Below are positions 19,261-27,710 of a DNA stretch of 64,000 nt, piece by piece. Under the pieces are notes generated by a model. It was not told the DNA's origin. It did no database searches and saw nothing but the letters and a program-made list of their open reading frames with translations. The translations under genes were made by a program, and so were the position numbers. Positions within the stretch are counted from its first letter, which is position 1. Each line of letters begins with the position of its first letter. The stretch is taken from the NCBI RefSeq assembly GCF_002954265.1, contig NZ_PPSL01000003.1:310001-374000 (forward strand). The letters run 5' to 3'. The DNA comes from Flavipsychrobacter stenotrophus (GTDB lineage: Bacteria > Bacteroidota > Bacteroidia > Chitinophagales > Chitinophagaceae).

Positions 19261-20874
19261 ATGAAACACATTACTATCTATGCCGTATTAGCTACGGTGT
19301 TATGTTCGCAGGGGTTTACTTATGCCCAGACTAATCAAAAGTTGAACCTGGAGAAAGCCACGGTATTTATAAGAGGTGCTGAACTGATCAGCACTGCCAA
19401 AGTAACTTTTTCCAAGGGCGAGAATGAATTCCTCTTTACCAATGTGGCGGGTGATGTGAACAATGAGAGCATAGTAGTCAATGCAACAAACGGAACAGTG
19501 GTAGAAGGGGTGACTTTTCAGAATAACTATACTGCTACAGATAATGTATCGCCAAGGGTAAAGGAGCTGAAAGACAGCATAGAGTTGATGAATAACCGCA
19601 GGCAACCGGTAAGTAACAAAATCACCACGCTCACTGAACAGATAAGCATTCTGCAGAGCAACCGCAAGGTGGCCGGTGAAAACACAGGCTTATCTGTAGC
19701 CGAACTGCAAAAGATGCTTGACCTTGTAGGCAATAAAATGGAAGGTTACCTGAACCAGAAAAACAAGGAGGACGACAACCTGAAGAAAATAGATGAGCGC
19801 ATTGCTGTTCTGAAAAAGCAATTGACCGAAGAGCAGGCAAAGGGCTACCAGCCGGGCGGACAACTCTTGATCAAGTTTTATGCTAAAGAGAATACCACCA
19901 GCAATATTACCATTACATACATAGTGCCTAATGCTGGTTGGACACCAACATATGATATATGGGCCGATGATGCTAAAGGCCCTGTAAAGCTTTACTATAA
20001 GGCCAACATTTACCAGAACAGTGGCGTAAAGTGGAACAATGTCAACCTTACACTGTCTACGGGTAATCCGCAGGAGGGTATGCAGGCACCGGTGCTGAGC
20101 CCATGGTATGTATCTTTTTACGTGCCAAGGCCTGTAAATATGTATAACCGCACCAACATGGCAACGGCACCAATGGCCGCTTATAACAAGTCGGCTTCGG
20201 ACGAAACAGGTTCAGCTGGTGCGATGCAGGAGCAGTCATCAATGAACGAGTATGTGAGCGTGAACAGTGAAGGCATCAACACTACATTCGACATTGATCT
20301 GCCTTACACCATACCTAGCGATGGACAGCAGCACCTGGTAGCAATTAAGAAGTACGAAACCCCTGCTACTTATGAGTATTATGCAGCGCCAAAAGCCGAC
20401 AAGGATGCATTCCTGCTGGCTAAGATCACTAACTGGCAAGACCTGAATTTGCTGCCCGGTGAAACCAATATTTTCTATGAAGGTACTTACGTAGGTAAGA
20501 GCTATATAGATACCCGCAATACTACCGATACCATTAGCCTGTCATTAGGCAGAGATAAGAAGATAGTGGTAAGAAGGGAGCGTGATAAAAAGCTGCGCAG
20601 CGTGAAGACAATTGGTAGCAATGTAAGAGAAGAATTTGCTTACAACATTATTGTACGGAACACACGCAAAGAAGCGGTAACCATAGTGCTGCAAGACCAG
20701 ATGCCTGTGAGCAATGACAAGGACCTGGTAGTTGAAGACAAAGAAACAGCAGGTGCCGACTACAACGAAACTACAGGTATGCTGAAGTGGCCGGTAACCC
20801 TTAAAGCCAATGAAACAAAGACAATCAGGTTTGGTTATACCCTGAAGTATCCAAAGGGCAAGACGATCCAGTAA
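19261..20874 (+). CDS. MuiA/DUF4139 family secreted protein (paralogue 1)
   Basis: A 537-residue protein with a signal peptide (cleavage near TYAQ, about residue 23). An N-terminal DUF4140-like domain (KATVFIRGAELISTAKVTF) is followed by a coiled-coil (about 95-200) and the C-terminal DUF4139 beta domain (from NITITYIVPNAGWTPTYDIW to FGYTLKYPKGKTIQ). The family name comes from mucoidy inhibitor A; its biochemical role is unknown. The next gene is a tandem paralogue with strongly similar sequence, including the C-terminus YPKGxTIQ. This copy has only a short linker (about 295-325) where the second has a TonB-plug-like insertion. Confidence 0.88.
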   Translation: MKHITIYAVLATVLCSQGFTYAQTNQKLNLEKATVFIRGAELISTAKVTFSKGENEFLFTNVAGDVNNESIVVNATNGTVVEGVTFQNNYTATDNVSPRVKELKDSIELMNNRRQPVSNKITTLTEQISILQSNRKVAGENTGLSVAELQKMLDLVGNKMEGYLNQKNKEDDNLKKIDERIAVLKKQLTEEQAKGYQPGGQLLIKFYAKENTTSNITITYIVPNAGWTPTYDIWADDAKGPVKLYYKANIYQNSGVKWNNVNLTLSTGNPQEGMQAPVLSPWYVSFYVPRPVNMYNRTNMATAPMAAYNKSASDETGSAGAMQEQSSMNEYVSVNSEGINTTFDIDLPYTIPSDGQQHLVAIKKYETPATYEYYAAPKADKDAFLLAKITNWQDLNLLPGETNIFYEGTYVGKSYIDTRNTTDTISLSLGRDKKIVVRRERDKKLRSVKTIGSNVREEFAYNIIVRNTRKEAVTIVLQDQMPVSNDKDLVVEDKETAGADYNETTGMLKWPVTLKANETKTIRFGYTLKYPKGKTIQ

Positions 20875-20898
20875 TTTTTCTTTAACAAAATATATTTT

Positions 20899-20928
20899 AA
20901 CGGGAACTCGTGTTGGGTTCCCGTTTTT
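20899..20928 (+). terminator. terminator between the two MuiA paralogues
   Basis: Stem CGGGAAC / GTTCCCG with a 9-base loop, then TTTTT, 27 bases after the stop of paralogue 1. The two paralogues are thus probably separate transcripts. Confidence 0.8.
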
Positions 20929-20952
20929 ACGTCTATACATAAAAGCGATTTT

Positions 20953-22701
20953 ATGTACCGGATAACTATTAACCTGCTCATTGCCATTGTGTTGTGTACA
21001 AGTGGCGTAGTGTATGCCCAAACTAGTCAGAAGCTGACAGTGGAGCGTGCTACAGTATTTATTAAGGGTGCCGAAATGGTAAGCACCGCTAAAGTAACAT
21101 TACAGAAAGGGGAGAATGAAGTAGTGTTCAGTAATGTAGCTGCCAATGCCAATAACCAGAGTATTGTGGTGAATGCCACCAATGGTGTATCGGTGCAGTC
21201 GCTTACTTTTCAGAACAGTTATACACCTACCGCAACTGCATCGCCAAGAATCAAAGAAATGGAAGACAGCATTGCGGCAATTGCAAAGAAGAAGATACCA
21301 ATAGGCAATAAGATAGCAGTCCTGGATCAGCAACTGACCATGCTGCAGAACAGTGGTAAAACCGATGATGAGAAGCCCGGTCCGGCAGTAGCGGAGCTAA
21401 GGCTGATGCTGGATCTTGTGAACGAAAAAATGGAAGGGTTGTTTAACCAGAAAAGTAAGGCTGAGCTGGAGTTGGCTGCCATTGATGCACGGATAGCCGG
21501 TTGGCAAAAGCAAATAGCAGAAGAGCAGCAGAAAGCTTATCTGCCGGGTGGGCAGATAGCAGTAAAGCTGTATTCCAGAGACGCTACATTAAGTAATATT
21601 ACCATCACCTATATTGTACCCAATGCAGGCTGGTCGCCCACTTACGACATATTGGTAGATGACGTGAAGAGCCCTGTGAAGTTTTACTACAAGGCCAATA
21701 TATTTCAGAACAGTGGCATAAAGTGGAACAATGTAAAACTCACATTGTCTACCGGTAATCCGCAGGAGGGTGTACAGGCACCAACGTTAACACCTATATA
21801 CCTTGCATTCTATGTGCCGCCGGTTACTTATGCAAGTAACAACACTGTAGTAACTGAATACAAGAGGCCGCTGGTTGACAAGTACAAACAATCGAGTATG
21901 ATGACATCGGCAGAGATAAAGAACAGTCCTACAACGCAAACCAATGATATGGCTGGTTTGTCTCCGGGAGTATACCAGCAGAGAAGAGGTGCAGGACTAA
22001 ACGCTGATGGTAGTAGAAGTAGCGGCAACCTGTATGTGATCGATGGTGCGCAGCTACAAAATTCCTCAATGAGCCAATACGTGAATGTGGACAACGAAGG
22101 AGTGAACACCACATTTGATATAGAGCTGCCTTATACCATACCTAGTGATGGACAGCAACACCTGGTATCTGTAAAGCGGTATGAAGCACCTGCAACTTAT
22201 GAGTACTACGCAGCACCGAAAGCAGACAAAGACGCATTCCTTATGGCTAAGATCACCGACTGGCAGGACCTTAACCTGTTGCCCGGACAGACCAACATAT
22301 TCTATGAAGGTACTTACATAGGTCAGGGCTCTATTGATACCCGAAACATAAAAGACACCATGAGCATATCGCTGGGCAGAGATAAGAAGATAGTGATCAA
22401 AAGAGACCGCGATAAGAAACTACATAGTGTAAAGACAATAGGCACTAATGCGAGGGAAGAATTTGCCTACAACATTACCGTACGCAATACCCGTAAAGAA
22501 TCAATAACCATACTACTGCAAGACCAGATACCCGTAAGCAATGACAAGGACATAGTAATTGATGATGTGCAGTTGAGTAAGGCAGAGCAGGACGAAGCAA
22601 CAGGTATACTCAGCTGGCCGGTTACACTTAAAGGCAATGAAACAAAAATTATTAAGTTTGGCTATACCGTTAAGTATCCTAAAGGGAATACGATACAGTA
22701 G
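20953..22701 (+). CDS. MuiA/DUF4139 family protein with TonB-plug-like insertion (paralogue 2)
   Basis: A 582-residue tandem paralogue of the preceding gene, with the same order: signal peptide (to VYAQ), DUF4140-like domain, coiled coil, DUF4139 domain. It differs by an insertion at about residues 310-372 (near 21895-22075). That segment has EIKNSPTTQTNDMAGLSPGVY and then GSRSSGNLYVIDGAQL, which is the pattern of the plug of Bacteroidota TonB-dependent receptors (PTRxxNxxAxLxxGVxQ ... GSRxxxxxYYIDG). Whether it interacts with a receptor or with TonB is unknown. The flanking DUF4139 strands are intact, so it looks like a tolerated domain insertion rather than a broken gene. Confidence 0.88.
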   Translation: MYRITINLLIAIVLCTSGVVYAQTSQKLTVERATVFIKGAEMVSTAKVTLQKGENEVVFSNVAANANNQSIVVNATNGVSVQSLTFQNSYTPTATASPRIKEMEDSIAAIAKKKIPIGNKIAVLDQQLTMLQNSGKTDDEKPGPAVAELRLMLDLVNEKMEGLFNQKSKAELELAAIDARIAGWQKQIAEEQQKAYLPGGQIAVKLYSRDATLSNITITYIVPNAGWSPTYDILVDDVKSPVKFYYKANIFQNSGIKWNNVKLTLSTGNPQEGVQAPTLTPIYLAFYVPPVTYASNNTVVTEYKRPLVDKYKQSSMMTSAEIKNSPTTQTNDMAGLSPGVYQQRRGAGLNADGSRSSGNLYVIDGAQLQNSSMSQYVNVDNEGVNTTFDIELPYTIPSDGQQHLVSVKRYEAPATYEYYAAPKADKDAFLMAKITDWQDLNLLPGQTNIFYEGTYIGQGSIDTRNIKDTMSISLGRDKKIVIKRDRDKKLHSVKTIGTNAREEFAYNITVRNTRKESITILLQDQIPVSNDKDIVIDDVQLSKAEQDEATGILSWPVTLKGNETKIIKFGYTVKYPKGNTIQ

Positions 22702-22732
22702 GTTGTAATGCAATAACAATTATTTTTCTTTG

Positions 22733-22772
22733 GGGTTGAATAAGGAGCACATGCCTTGTTCAGCCCTTTTTT
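22733..22772 (+). terminator. terminator after MuiA paralogue 2
   Basis: Imperfect stem GGGTTGAATAAGG / CCTTGTTCAGCCC (two G-U pairs in RNA) with an 8-base loop and TTTTTT after it. Confidence 0.75.
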
Positions 22773-22887
22773 GTTTTTGTAAATTGCCTGCATTGTGAAC
22801 AAGACTAACTTGATGTAGCATATTCTGTTGATTAAATTACTTGAATAATAAGTGATGTAGATATTATATTTACACAAATCACAAATT

Positions 22888-24018
22888 ATGGCGCGGTTAA
22901 AAATAGGTGAGGGTAAGATCAGTGGGTACATATCTATCTTCCTTAGCCTGCTTGGGTTGTGTGGCGTTATTTGTTTCAAATACCCCGAATGGCTCACTAC
23001 TCCTGAATTTAGAGAAGTATATACCGGTGAGAGTATGAAGATACTGATGACGTCTGTGATCATTGCCTCTTTCTTTTTCGGCCTGCTGAGCTTCGTTTTA
23101 AGCAAGCAGAAGAAGTACGCACTCATAGGGGTGGTTATTGCTGCGGCAAGTATTGTTATCGGTGGCTTTGATGTGCAGGGTAGGGCGGTGAACAAAACAA
23201 GCTGGCACCTGGGTGTTGACTGGCTGTTGCTGGATCTGCTGCTGATGGCGGTGATCTTTGTACCTATAGAATTGGCGCTACCCAAGAATAAAGAGCAGAG
23301 CAAATTTCATGAAGAGTGGCGAACTGACCTTGTGTACTTTGTGATCAGTCATCTGTTCATTCAGTTCTTTGGTGCTATCACTCAAAAGCCGGCCACGCTG
23401 CTTTTCGGCAGAATGGGGCTTACTGCATTGCATGAATGGGTGCAGTCGTTGCCATATGTAGTGGAGCTCCTGTTTGCCTTCTTAATCGCTGATCTTTTCC
23501 AGTACTGGACACATCGTTTTTTTCATAGCCATGCCTATTTATGGCGGTTCCATTCTGTGCATCATTCAACAGTGAACATGGACTGGCTGGCAGGATCACG
23601 CACACATTTTGTAGACATATTCGTTACCCGCTCTATGGCATTCATTCCGCTGTATGTGTTTGGTTTTTCTGCCATCACATTCAATACCTATATTGCTTTT
23701 ATGGCTATTCATGCCGTGTTGATACATGCTAATACGCGCATTAATTTCGGTGTGCTGAAGTACATTATTGCCACGCCTCAATATCATCACTGGCATCATT
23801 GCGAAGACCCGGAGCACTACGGCAAGAATTTCGCAACTATCTTTCCTTTTCTCGATAAGCTATTCGGTACGTATTATCTGCCGGGTAAGGAATGGCCCGC
23901 CGGCACAGGGTTACACGAGGCTAATTTCCCTAAGGGCTACCTGAAGCAAATGGTATACCCATTTACCAAGAGCCCATTTGATGACAACCTGAATATGGAG
24001 GAGCGGACAAAGCGATAA
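22888..24018 (+). CDS. sterol desaturase/fatty acid hydroxylase family protein
   Basis: A 376-residue polytopic membrane protein. The C-terminal half holds the di-iron histidine boxes of the fatty acid hydroxylase superfamily: HRFFH, HSVHHS and HHWHH, plus HAVLIH between them. The N-terminal 110 residues add three or four extra hydrophobic segments, longer than minimal family members. Such enzymes hydroxylate or desaturate lipids, sterols or carotenoids; the substrate here is not known. The start follows a TATATTTA box with TTG 21 bases upstream of it. A repeat field starts immediately after the stop. Confidence 0.88.
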   Translation: MARLKIGEGKISGYISIFLSLLGLCGVICFKYPEWLTTPEFREVYTGESMKILMTSVIIASFFFGLLSFVLSKQKKYALIGVVIAAASIVIGGFDVQGRAVNKTSWHLGVDWLLLDLLLMAVIFVPIELALPKNKEQSKFHEEWRTDLVYFVISHLFIQFFGAITQKPATLLFGRMGLTALHEWVQSLPYVVELLFAFLIADLFQYWTHRFFHSHAYLWRFHSVHHSTVNMDWLAGSRTHFVDIFVTRSMAFIPLYVFGFSAITFNTYIAFMAIHAVLIHANTRINFGVLKYIIATPQYHHWHHCEDPEHYGKNFATIFPFLDKLFGTYYLPGKEWPAGTGLHEANFPKGYLKQMVYPFTKSPFDDNLNMEERTKR

Positions 24019-24548
24019 AAGGCGGTTTTGAAAAGTGGCAGTTTTTCACAAAAGTGGCAGTTCTGCTTATGTTGATTTGGCTGTATTTGTTTGTGGGTAA
24101 GGTTTTCAAAGCATTTTAACAAACTGCTACTTTCTGCCACTTATTGCCACATGCTGCTACTTTTTCTGCCACTTTTTTTCATCAAAAATAGTTTTTTAAG
24201 ATGGTCATTGCGAGGCACGAAGTAATCTCGCATCGGGCGGCTTGCACAAATTTCGTAATCTTTACAGGTAACAAAACGAATACGTCCCGTGCGAATGTCG
24301 TGGTTCGGCGCGGCTCACCATGACATTCGGGGCTGGGTTATGATAGAGTCTATATGTCAAAGAGCACGCCGTCCTTCGGCAAGCTCAGGATGACAGATTA
24401 TAAATCGAGTGCAAATTAATATAGGAAAATGAGTTTAGAAAATAAAGATATTCACAAAATTTGCGAAAAAATCGGCTGAAATACGCTGTGGGAAAGGGTT
24501 TGAAGGTGGTTATTTTCTGTGGATATGTTTTTTGATGGGTTTTTAAAC
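24018..24548. repeat. composite intergenic repeat, inverted relative to 56.5-57.5 kb
   Basis: This 530-base stretch has no credible gene. Reading the minus strand, it contains in order: an A block (24530-24351; CATATCCACAGAAAATAACC ... TTTGTGAATATCTTTATTTT ... CTCTTTGACATAT), a REP hairpin (24292-24329), a TGCGAG...CTCGCA hairpin (24209-24232), and a B block (24180-24028; repeated AGTGGCAG-type motifs, a core TTTGTTAAAA...AAACCTTACCCACAAA, and the complementary CTGCCACT motifs). The same blocks recur in the same order on the plus strand at 56.5-57.5 kb. The known widespread element CCGTCCTTCGGCAAGCTCAG lies at about 24370. Confidence 0.8.
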
Positions 24549-24593
24549 GGGCGTTACAAACGCCCAGCCATAGCATCCGCGTTACAAACGCGG
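24549..24593. repeat. twin hairpins with identical loop and different stems
   Basis: GGGCGTTACAAACGCCC (24549-24565) and CCGCGTTACAAACGCGG (24577-24593). The inner GCGTTACAAACGC is the same, and the outer stem pairs are changed on both sides so that pairing is kept. REP-like. Confidence 0.75.
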
Positions 24594-24621
24594 ACGAGTG
24601 AGTAAACAGAGGTGGGGGGCT

Positions 24622-25434
24622 TTAGTTTTTATTCATCAGATCATAGATCGCGCTGAGGTCTCTCAGGTTGAGCTGGCGGGCAGTATCTTGCATATAGTGG
24701 CGCTTAAATGCGCGGATAGCAGCTGTGCTGTCGTGGACGTCGTAGCCTATTATGCGGAACGCCATAAGGTAGTTGAAGTCTGCGGGAGTATTTGCAAGCG
24801 TATCATTATACCACTGCCCGAAACCGTTTTGTGCTAAGGTCTTCCACGGGAACAGGATACTCGGGTCTGTCTTGCGGGTGGGGGCTATGTCGCCATGGCC
24901 TATAAAGTTGGCGGTGGGTATATTGTAGATCTGTTTTAGTTGGCGGAGCAAGGCAAGCAGGCTGGCTACCTGTGCATCGCTAAATGGTTCTGTGCCATTG
25001 TTATCAAGCTCTATACCTATAGAACATGAATTGAGGTCGGTAACATTACCTCATTTGCCGAGCCCGGCATGGTGTGCCCGCAAGTAATCATTGAGCATAT
25101 GGTAGACAGTGCCATCTCTGCCAATAAGGTAGTGTGCACTCACTTCGGTGCGTTGCAGCGTAAAGGTTTTCAGCGTTTTCTCGGCACTCTCCTGCGCAGT
25201 GTGGTGTATGACTACAAAGTTAGGCTTGCGCATAGTGAAGTTGGTAGTGCCAACAAAGTCTTCGGGTGCTTTTATGGTATCATTTGCTGTTACGCCGGGC
25301 TTTTCTTTCAGCCGAGCAGCATAAGTTCCCGCCTGCTGCCTGTAGATCTTATTAGTAGAATGATAGGGTGGCCGGTTGCATGCGGTAACTACCATGCAGA
25401 TAGCAATACAGGCGAAGTAGGTTAGGTAGCGCAT
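24622..25434 (-). pseudogene. N-acetylmuramoyl-L-alanine amidase lipoprotein, interrupted by an in-frame TGA
   Basis: An Amidase_2 (AmpD-like) zinc amidase that cleaves the bond between muramic acid and the stem peptide. The N-terminus is a lipoprotein signal (CMVVTAC). The catalytic domain reads through FVVIHHTAQESAE (first zinc His), SAHYLIGRDGTVYHML, HHAGLGK, then a TGA at 25051-25053, and continues in the same frame GNVTDLNSCSIGIELDNNG ... FIGHGDIAPTRKTDP (second His and Asp/Lys). The family has Trp at the stop position (K-W-G), so one base change TGG to TGA explains it. Without the stop it would be about 270 residues, a normal length. Either a recent nonsense mutation or a sequence error; the rest shows no decay. 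Confidence 0.85.
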
Positions 25435-25537
25435 GCTTAGACTTTTACTGTGATAAAGCTAGATGTTTGGAGTGGGAAAAAGAAGAAGTGTATCCTAATA
25501 TTTGATAGCGAAAAAGAAGAGTAAGCATGTTTTGTTT

Positions 25538-25583
25538 CGGAAACGAGACGCTTCCGATAGATAGGACGAAGCGAGACGCTTCG
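25538..25583. repeat. two REP-like hairpins (GAAGCGAGACGCTTC type)
   Basis: CGGAAACGAGACGCTTCCG (25538-25556) and CGAAGCGAGACGCTTCG (25567-25583) are imperfect and perfect palindromes with the same AGA centre. The complementary-strand form TGAAGCGTCTCGCTTCA occurs at 56778-56794. Confidence 0.7.
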
Positions 25584-25695
25584 ACCAGTGGGTTATGTTG
25601 TCGGAAACCGCCAACAGGCACGTGGTCGCCAATAGATATCAAAATCTTTTTTCTCAGCATTAATTTTTATTAACTTGAGTGTTTAAATCAAAGCT

Positions 25696-26532
25696 ATGAA
25701 TAACTCTAGGGGGTTACTGTATCCAGCATTGCATAAATTCTATAATGCGCTAAGCAGTTTAGAAAAGTTTGAAAAAGGCACAAATTTTTTCGATAATATA
25801 TCCTACTTCGATAATTTTTTCTCAGAATACAGGAATGTCACATTTGTGTTGCAGAAGTCCTTATCACATACGGAGTTTAAAGCTACTTATGAAAATTTTC
25901 GCGATGAATATCTGGTTAATAACGTTTGTAGATGGCTTATTGACAAGCGAAATGAAGTGCTTAAACAGCAGCCATTTGATTTAGAAAAACGAATTGTTAT
26001 CACTATTTACTCCGAGCAAGATCCCGTTTCACTTCCTGAGTTAATTTTTACTATTGATAATGATGTAGAATATTCGACAATTATAGAGTCGCTCAGAAAA
26101 ACATTTATCGACACTAAGCAGCTTGAAGTCATGTTTTCGGCAGAATTTTCATTTTATGAAAACGGGCACATCGAAGACTTATACGATAACCTTATTTCTG
26201 GGATTAATCACATGGACAGCTTTCTGAAGGCTATGAGAGAGGTTTTAAATGAGGACTGCGAACTATCCAACGAATTAGCAAAGAAAATAGAGCAACTGAA
26301 TTTTTCTCGAGTACCCAAAAACATGCTTTTTATAGATGATTATGTTTTTTATTGTAAGAAAAATCGCTTTGAAAGGGCTTCCAGAGTTGAATTGCGTGTA
26401 GATTCAGATAAAACAAAAAGTCCGATTGAGAATTTTAATAAGCTGTATCCTGAAGGTGACTTATATGATAAGTTCGAACTGATGCATTTAGTAATTTTCC
26501 AGATGCAAAAAAATTATTACCCACCTGCTTAG
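25696..26532 (+). CDS. hypothetical protein, N-terminal part of a probably frameshifted gene
   Basis: A 278-residue protein with no signal peptide or membrane helix and no domain I recognise. It is rich in Phe, Asn, Asp and Lys, and its DNA is clearly more AT-rich than the flanking housekeeping genes, so it may be acquired. A run of seven A at 26507-26513 lies just before its stop. Reading one more A would continue the frame (QMQKKLLPTCLVVFGDNTFQ) into the open frame at 26529-26939, giving a protein of about 410 residues. The last few residues of this ORF (NYYPPA) are therefore probably an artefact of the shift. Confidence 0.6.
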   Translation: MNNSRGLLYPALHKFYNALSSLEKFEKGTNFFDNISYFDNFFSEYRNVTFVLQKSLSHTEFKATYENFRDEYLVNNVCRWLIDKRNEVLKQQPFDLEKRIVITIYSEQDPVSLPELIFTIDNDVEYSTIIESLRKTFIDTKQLEVMFSAEFSFYENGHIEDLYDNLISGINHMDSFLKAMREVLNEDCELSNELAKKIEQLNFSRVPKNMLFIDDYVFYCKKNRFERASRVELRVDSDKTKSPIENFNKLYPEGDLYDKFELMHLVIFQMQKNYYPPA

Positions 26533-26558
26533 TAGTATTCGGTGATAACACATTTCAA

Positions 26559-26939
26559 TTGCTAACCTTCGGAGGGTCAATAAAAACAACGACTTATAGA
26601 AAGATTCACGAAGTCGCTAAACAAGTTGAAGCCGATGGTGTTGTTCAAATTATTTTCGCTACTGAAATGTATGTCTATGATACAGATGATATCATAGGCA
26701 TGGATAGCCGAGAGCGAATACAACATGCTCAGACGGAATTTCTGTCATTTTTTATGGTAGACAAAAAATTAACTACGAAGACCAGAAGTTTCGATACCAA
26801 AAGAATAAATGATTTTGAGTATATAAGATCAGTAATGATTGAAAAGCCAGGGAAGAGTGTACAGCCCAATTTTATGAAACCTGTAATACAGGAATTTGCT
26901 AGAATACTACTAAAATCAACTGGAAAAACAGAGGAATAA
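26559..26939 (+). CDS. hypothetical protein, C-terminal part of the same probable gene
   Basis: Open frame of 126 residues from a TTG codon, but the frame is open further back to the A7 run and has no ATG there. It begins with two good strands (LVVFGDNTFQLLTFGG, and VVQIIFATEMYVYDTDD after a helix) and ends in a helix (FMKPVIQEFARILLK). No known domain. The lack of a proper start and the match in base composition support it being the tail of the gene starting at 25696. A strong terminator follows about 200 bases later. Confidence 0.5.
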   Translation: MLTFGGSIKTTTYRKIHEVAKQVEADGVVQIIFATEMYVYDTDDIIGMDSRERIQHAQTEFLSFFMVDKKLTTKTRSFDTKRINDFEYIRSVMIEKPGKSVQPNFMKPVIQEFARILLKSTGKTEE

Positions 26940-27136
26940 CTCATTTTGGAGGCAAATCTCCCGACATTTTCTCTGATTCAGCGCTCTTTCAGCTTTGTTC
27001 GGGCTTGCGCAAGCGTTTCGCTTTATCTATTTAATTAGCAACATCATCGTAGATAATAGCCGAGAAGTCACCCTCTTATTCACTGTCCTCCACTTATTTT
27101 TTGTTCTCGGAAGAAAGATGGCACTGCACCCCACAC

Positions 27137-27165
27137 AAAAAAGCCTCCTTACAAGGAGGCTTTTT
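27137..27165. terminator. bidirectional terminator
   Basis: AAAAAGCCTCC / GGAGGCTTTTT with a TTACAA loop, between the plus-strand orphan gene and the minus-strand DUF4783 gene. Confidence 0.85.
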
Positions 27166-27183
27166 CATTAACTAGCGCAGAGA

Positions 27184-27591
27184 TCACTGCTTACTTATCT
27201 TAATTTCCTTTATAACGTAGTTATTATTGTCTTTTTGCTTGACCAGCAGGTAGAGGGTATAACGCCCTGAGTTGCTGGAGAAGGTGGCTATCATAGAGCG
27301 CGATGTGGGGCTGGGTGTGCCGGAGTCCATTACGTTGAAGTCGCGGACGGGGTTCTTATCAAAAAAGTCTTTTACTACCAGTCCTGCCTGGTTGCGGCTG
27401 TAGTTCGATGCATTATTATTGATAGAAACGGGTACGAAATTGTCGAAATAGCGGGTTACGTCTTCTATTTTGTTGTTGCGGAACAGGTATACGATCTCCT
27501 CCAGCGGAGATTTAACATTCTGCGCAGGCGCTGTATTGAACATTAAGATACAGCTAATAGTAAATAGTAACGTTTTAAATATTTTATTCAT
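27184..27591 (-). CDS. DUF4783 family secreted protein
   Basis: A 135-residue exported protein; the signal peptide ends near APAQ (about residue 23). The mature part has the DUF4783 pattern, an NTF2-like alpha+beta fold: EEIVYLFRNNKIEDVTRYFD, then SRNQAGLVVKDFFDKNP and strands SMIATFSSNSGRYTLYLLVK. The family is restricted to Bacteroidota and has no assigned function. The start at 27591 (MNKIFKTLLF) is chosen because it begins the signal peptide; the open frame extends 45 bases upstream. Confidence 0.85.
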   Translation of the reverse strand: MNKIFKTLLFTISCILMFNTAPAQNVKSPLEEIVYLFRNNKIEDVTRYFDNFVPVSINNNASNYSRNQAGLVVKDFFDKNPVRDFNVMDSGTPSPTSRSMIATFSSNSGRYTLYLLVKQKDNNNYVIKEIKISKQ

Positions 27592-27710
27592 TGGGATTGT
27601 GCACATTTCATTTAAATCACAACAAATTAGCATCAAAAATCAAGCCAAATATATGATTATTGGGACTTTGATGAAAATAAATTGTGGGATTGGGTGTATT
27701 GGTGGTCAAA

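Noticed and set aside
25445-25660. 71-residue minus-strand open frame
   Set aside because: Runs through the two REP-like hairpins, with no domain or signal.
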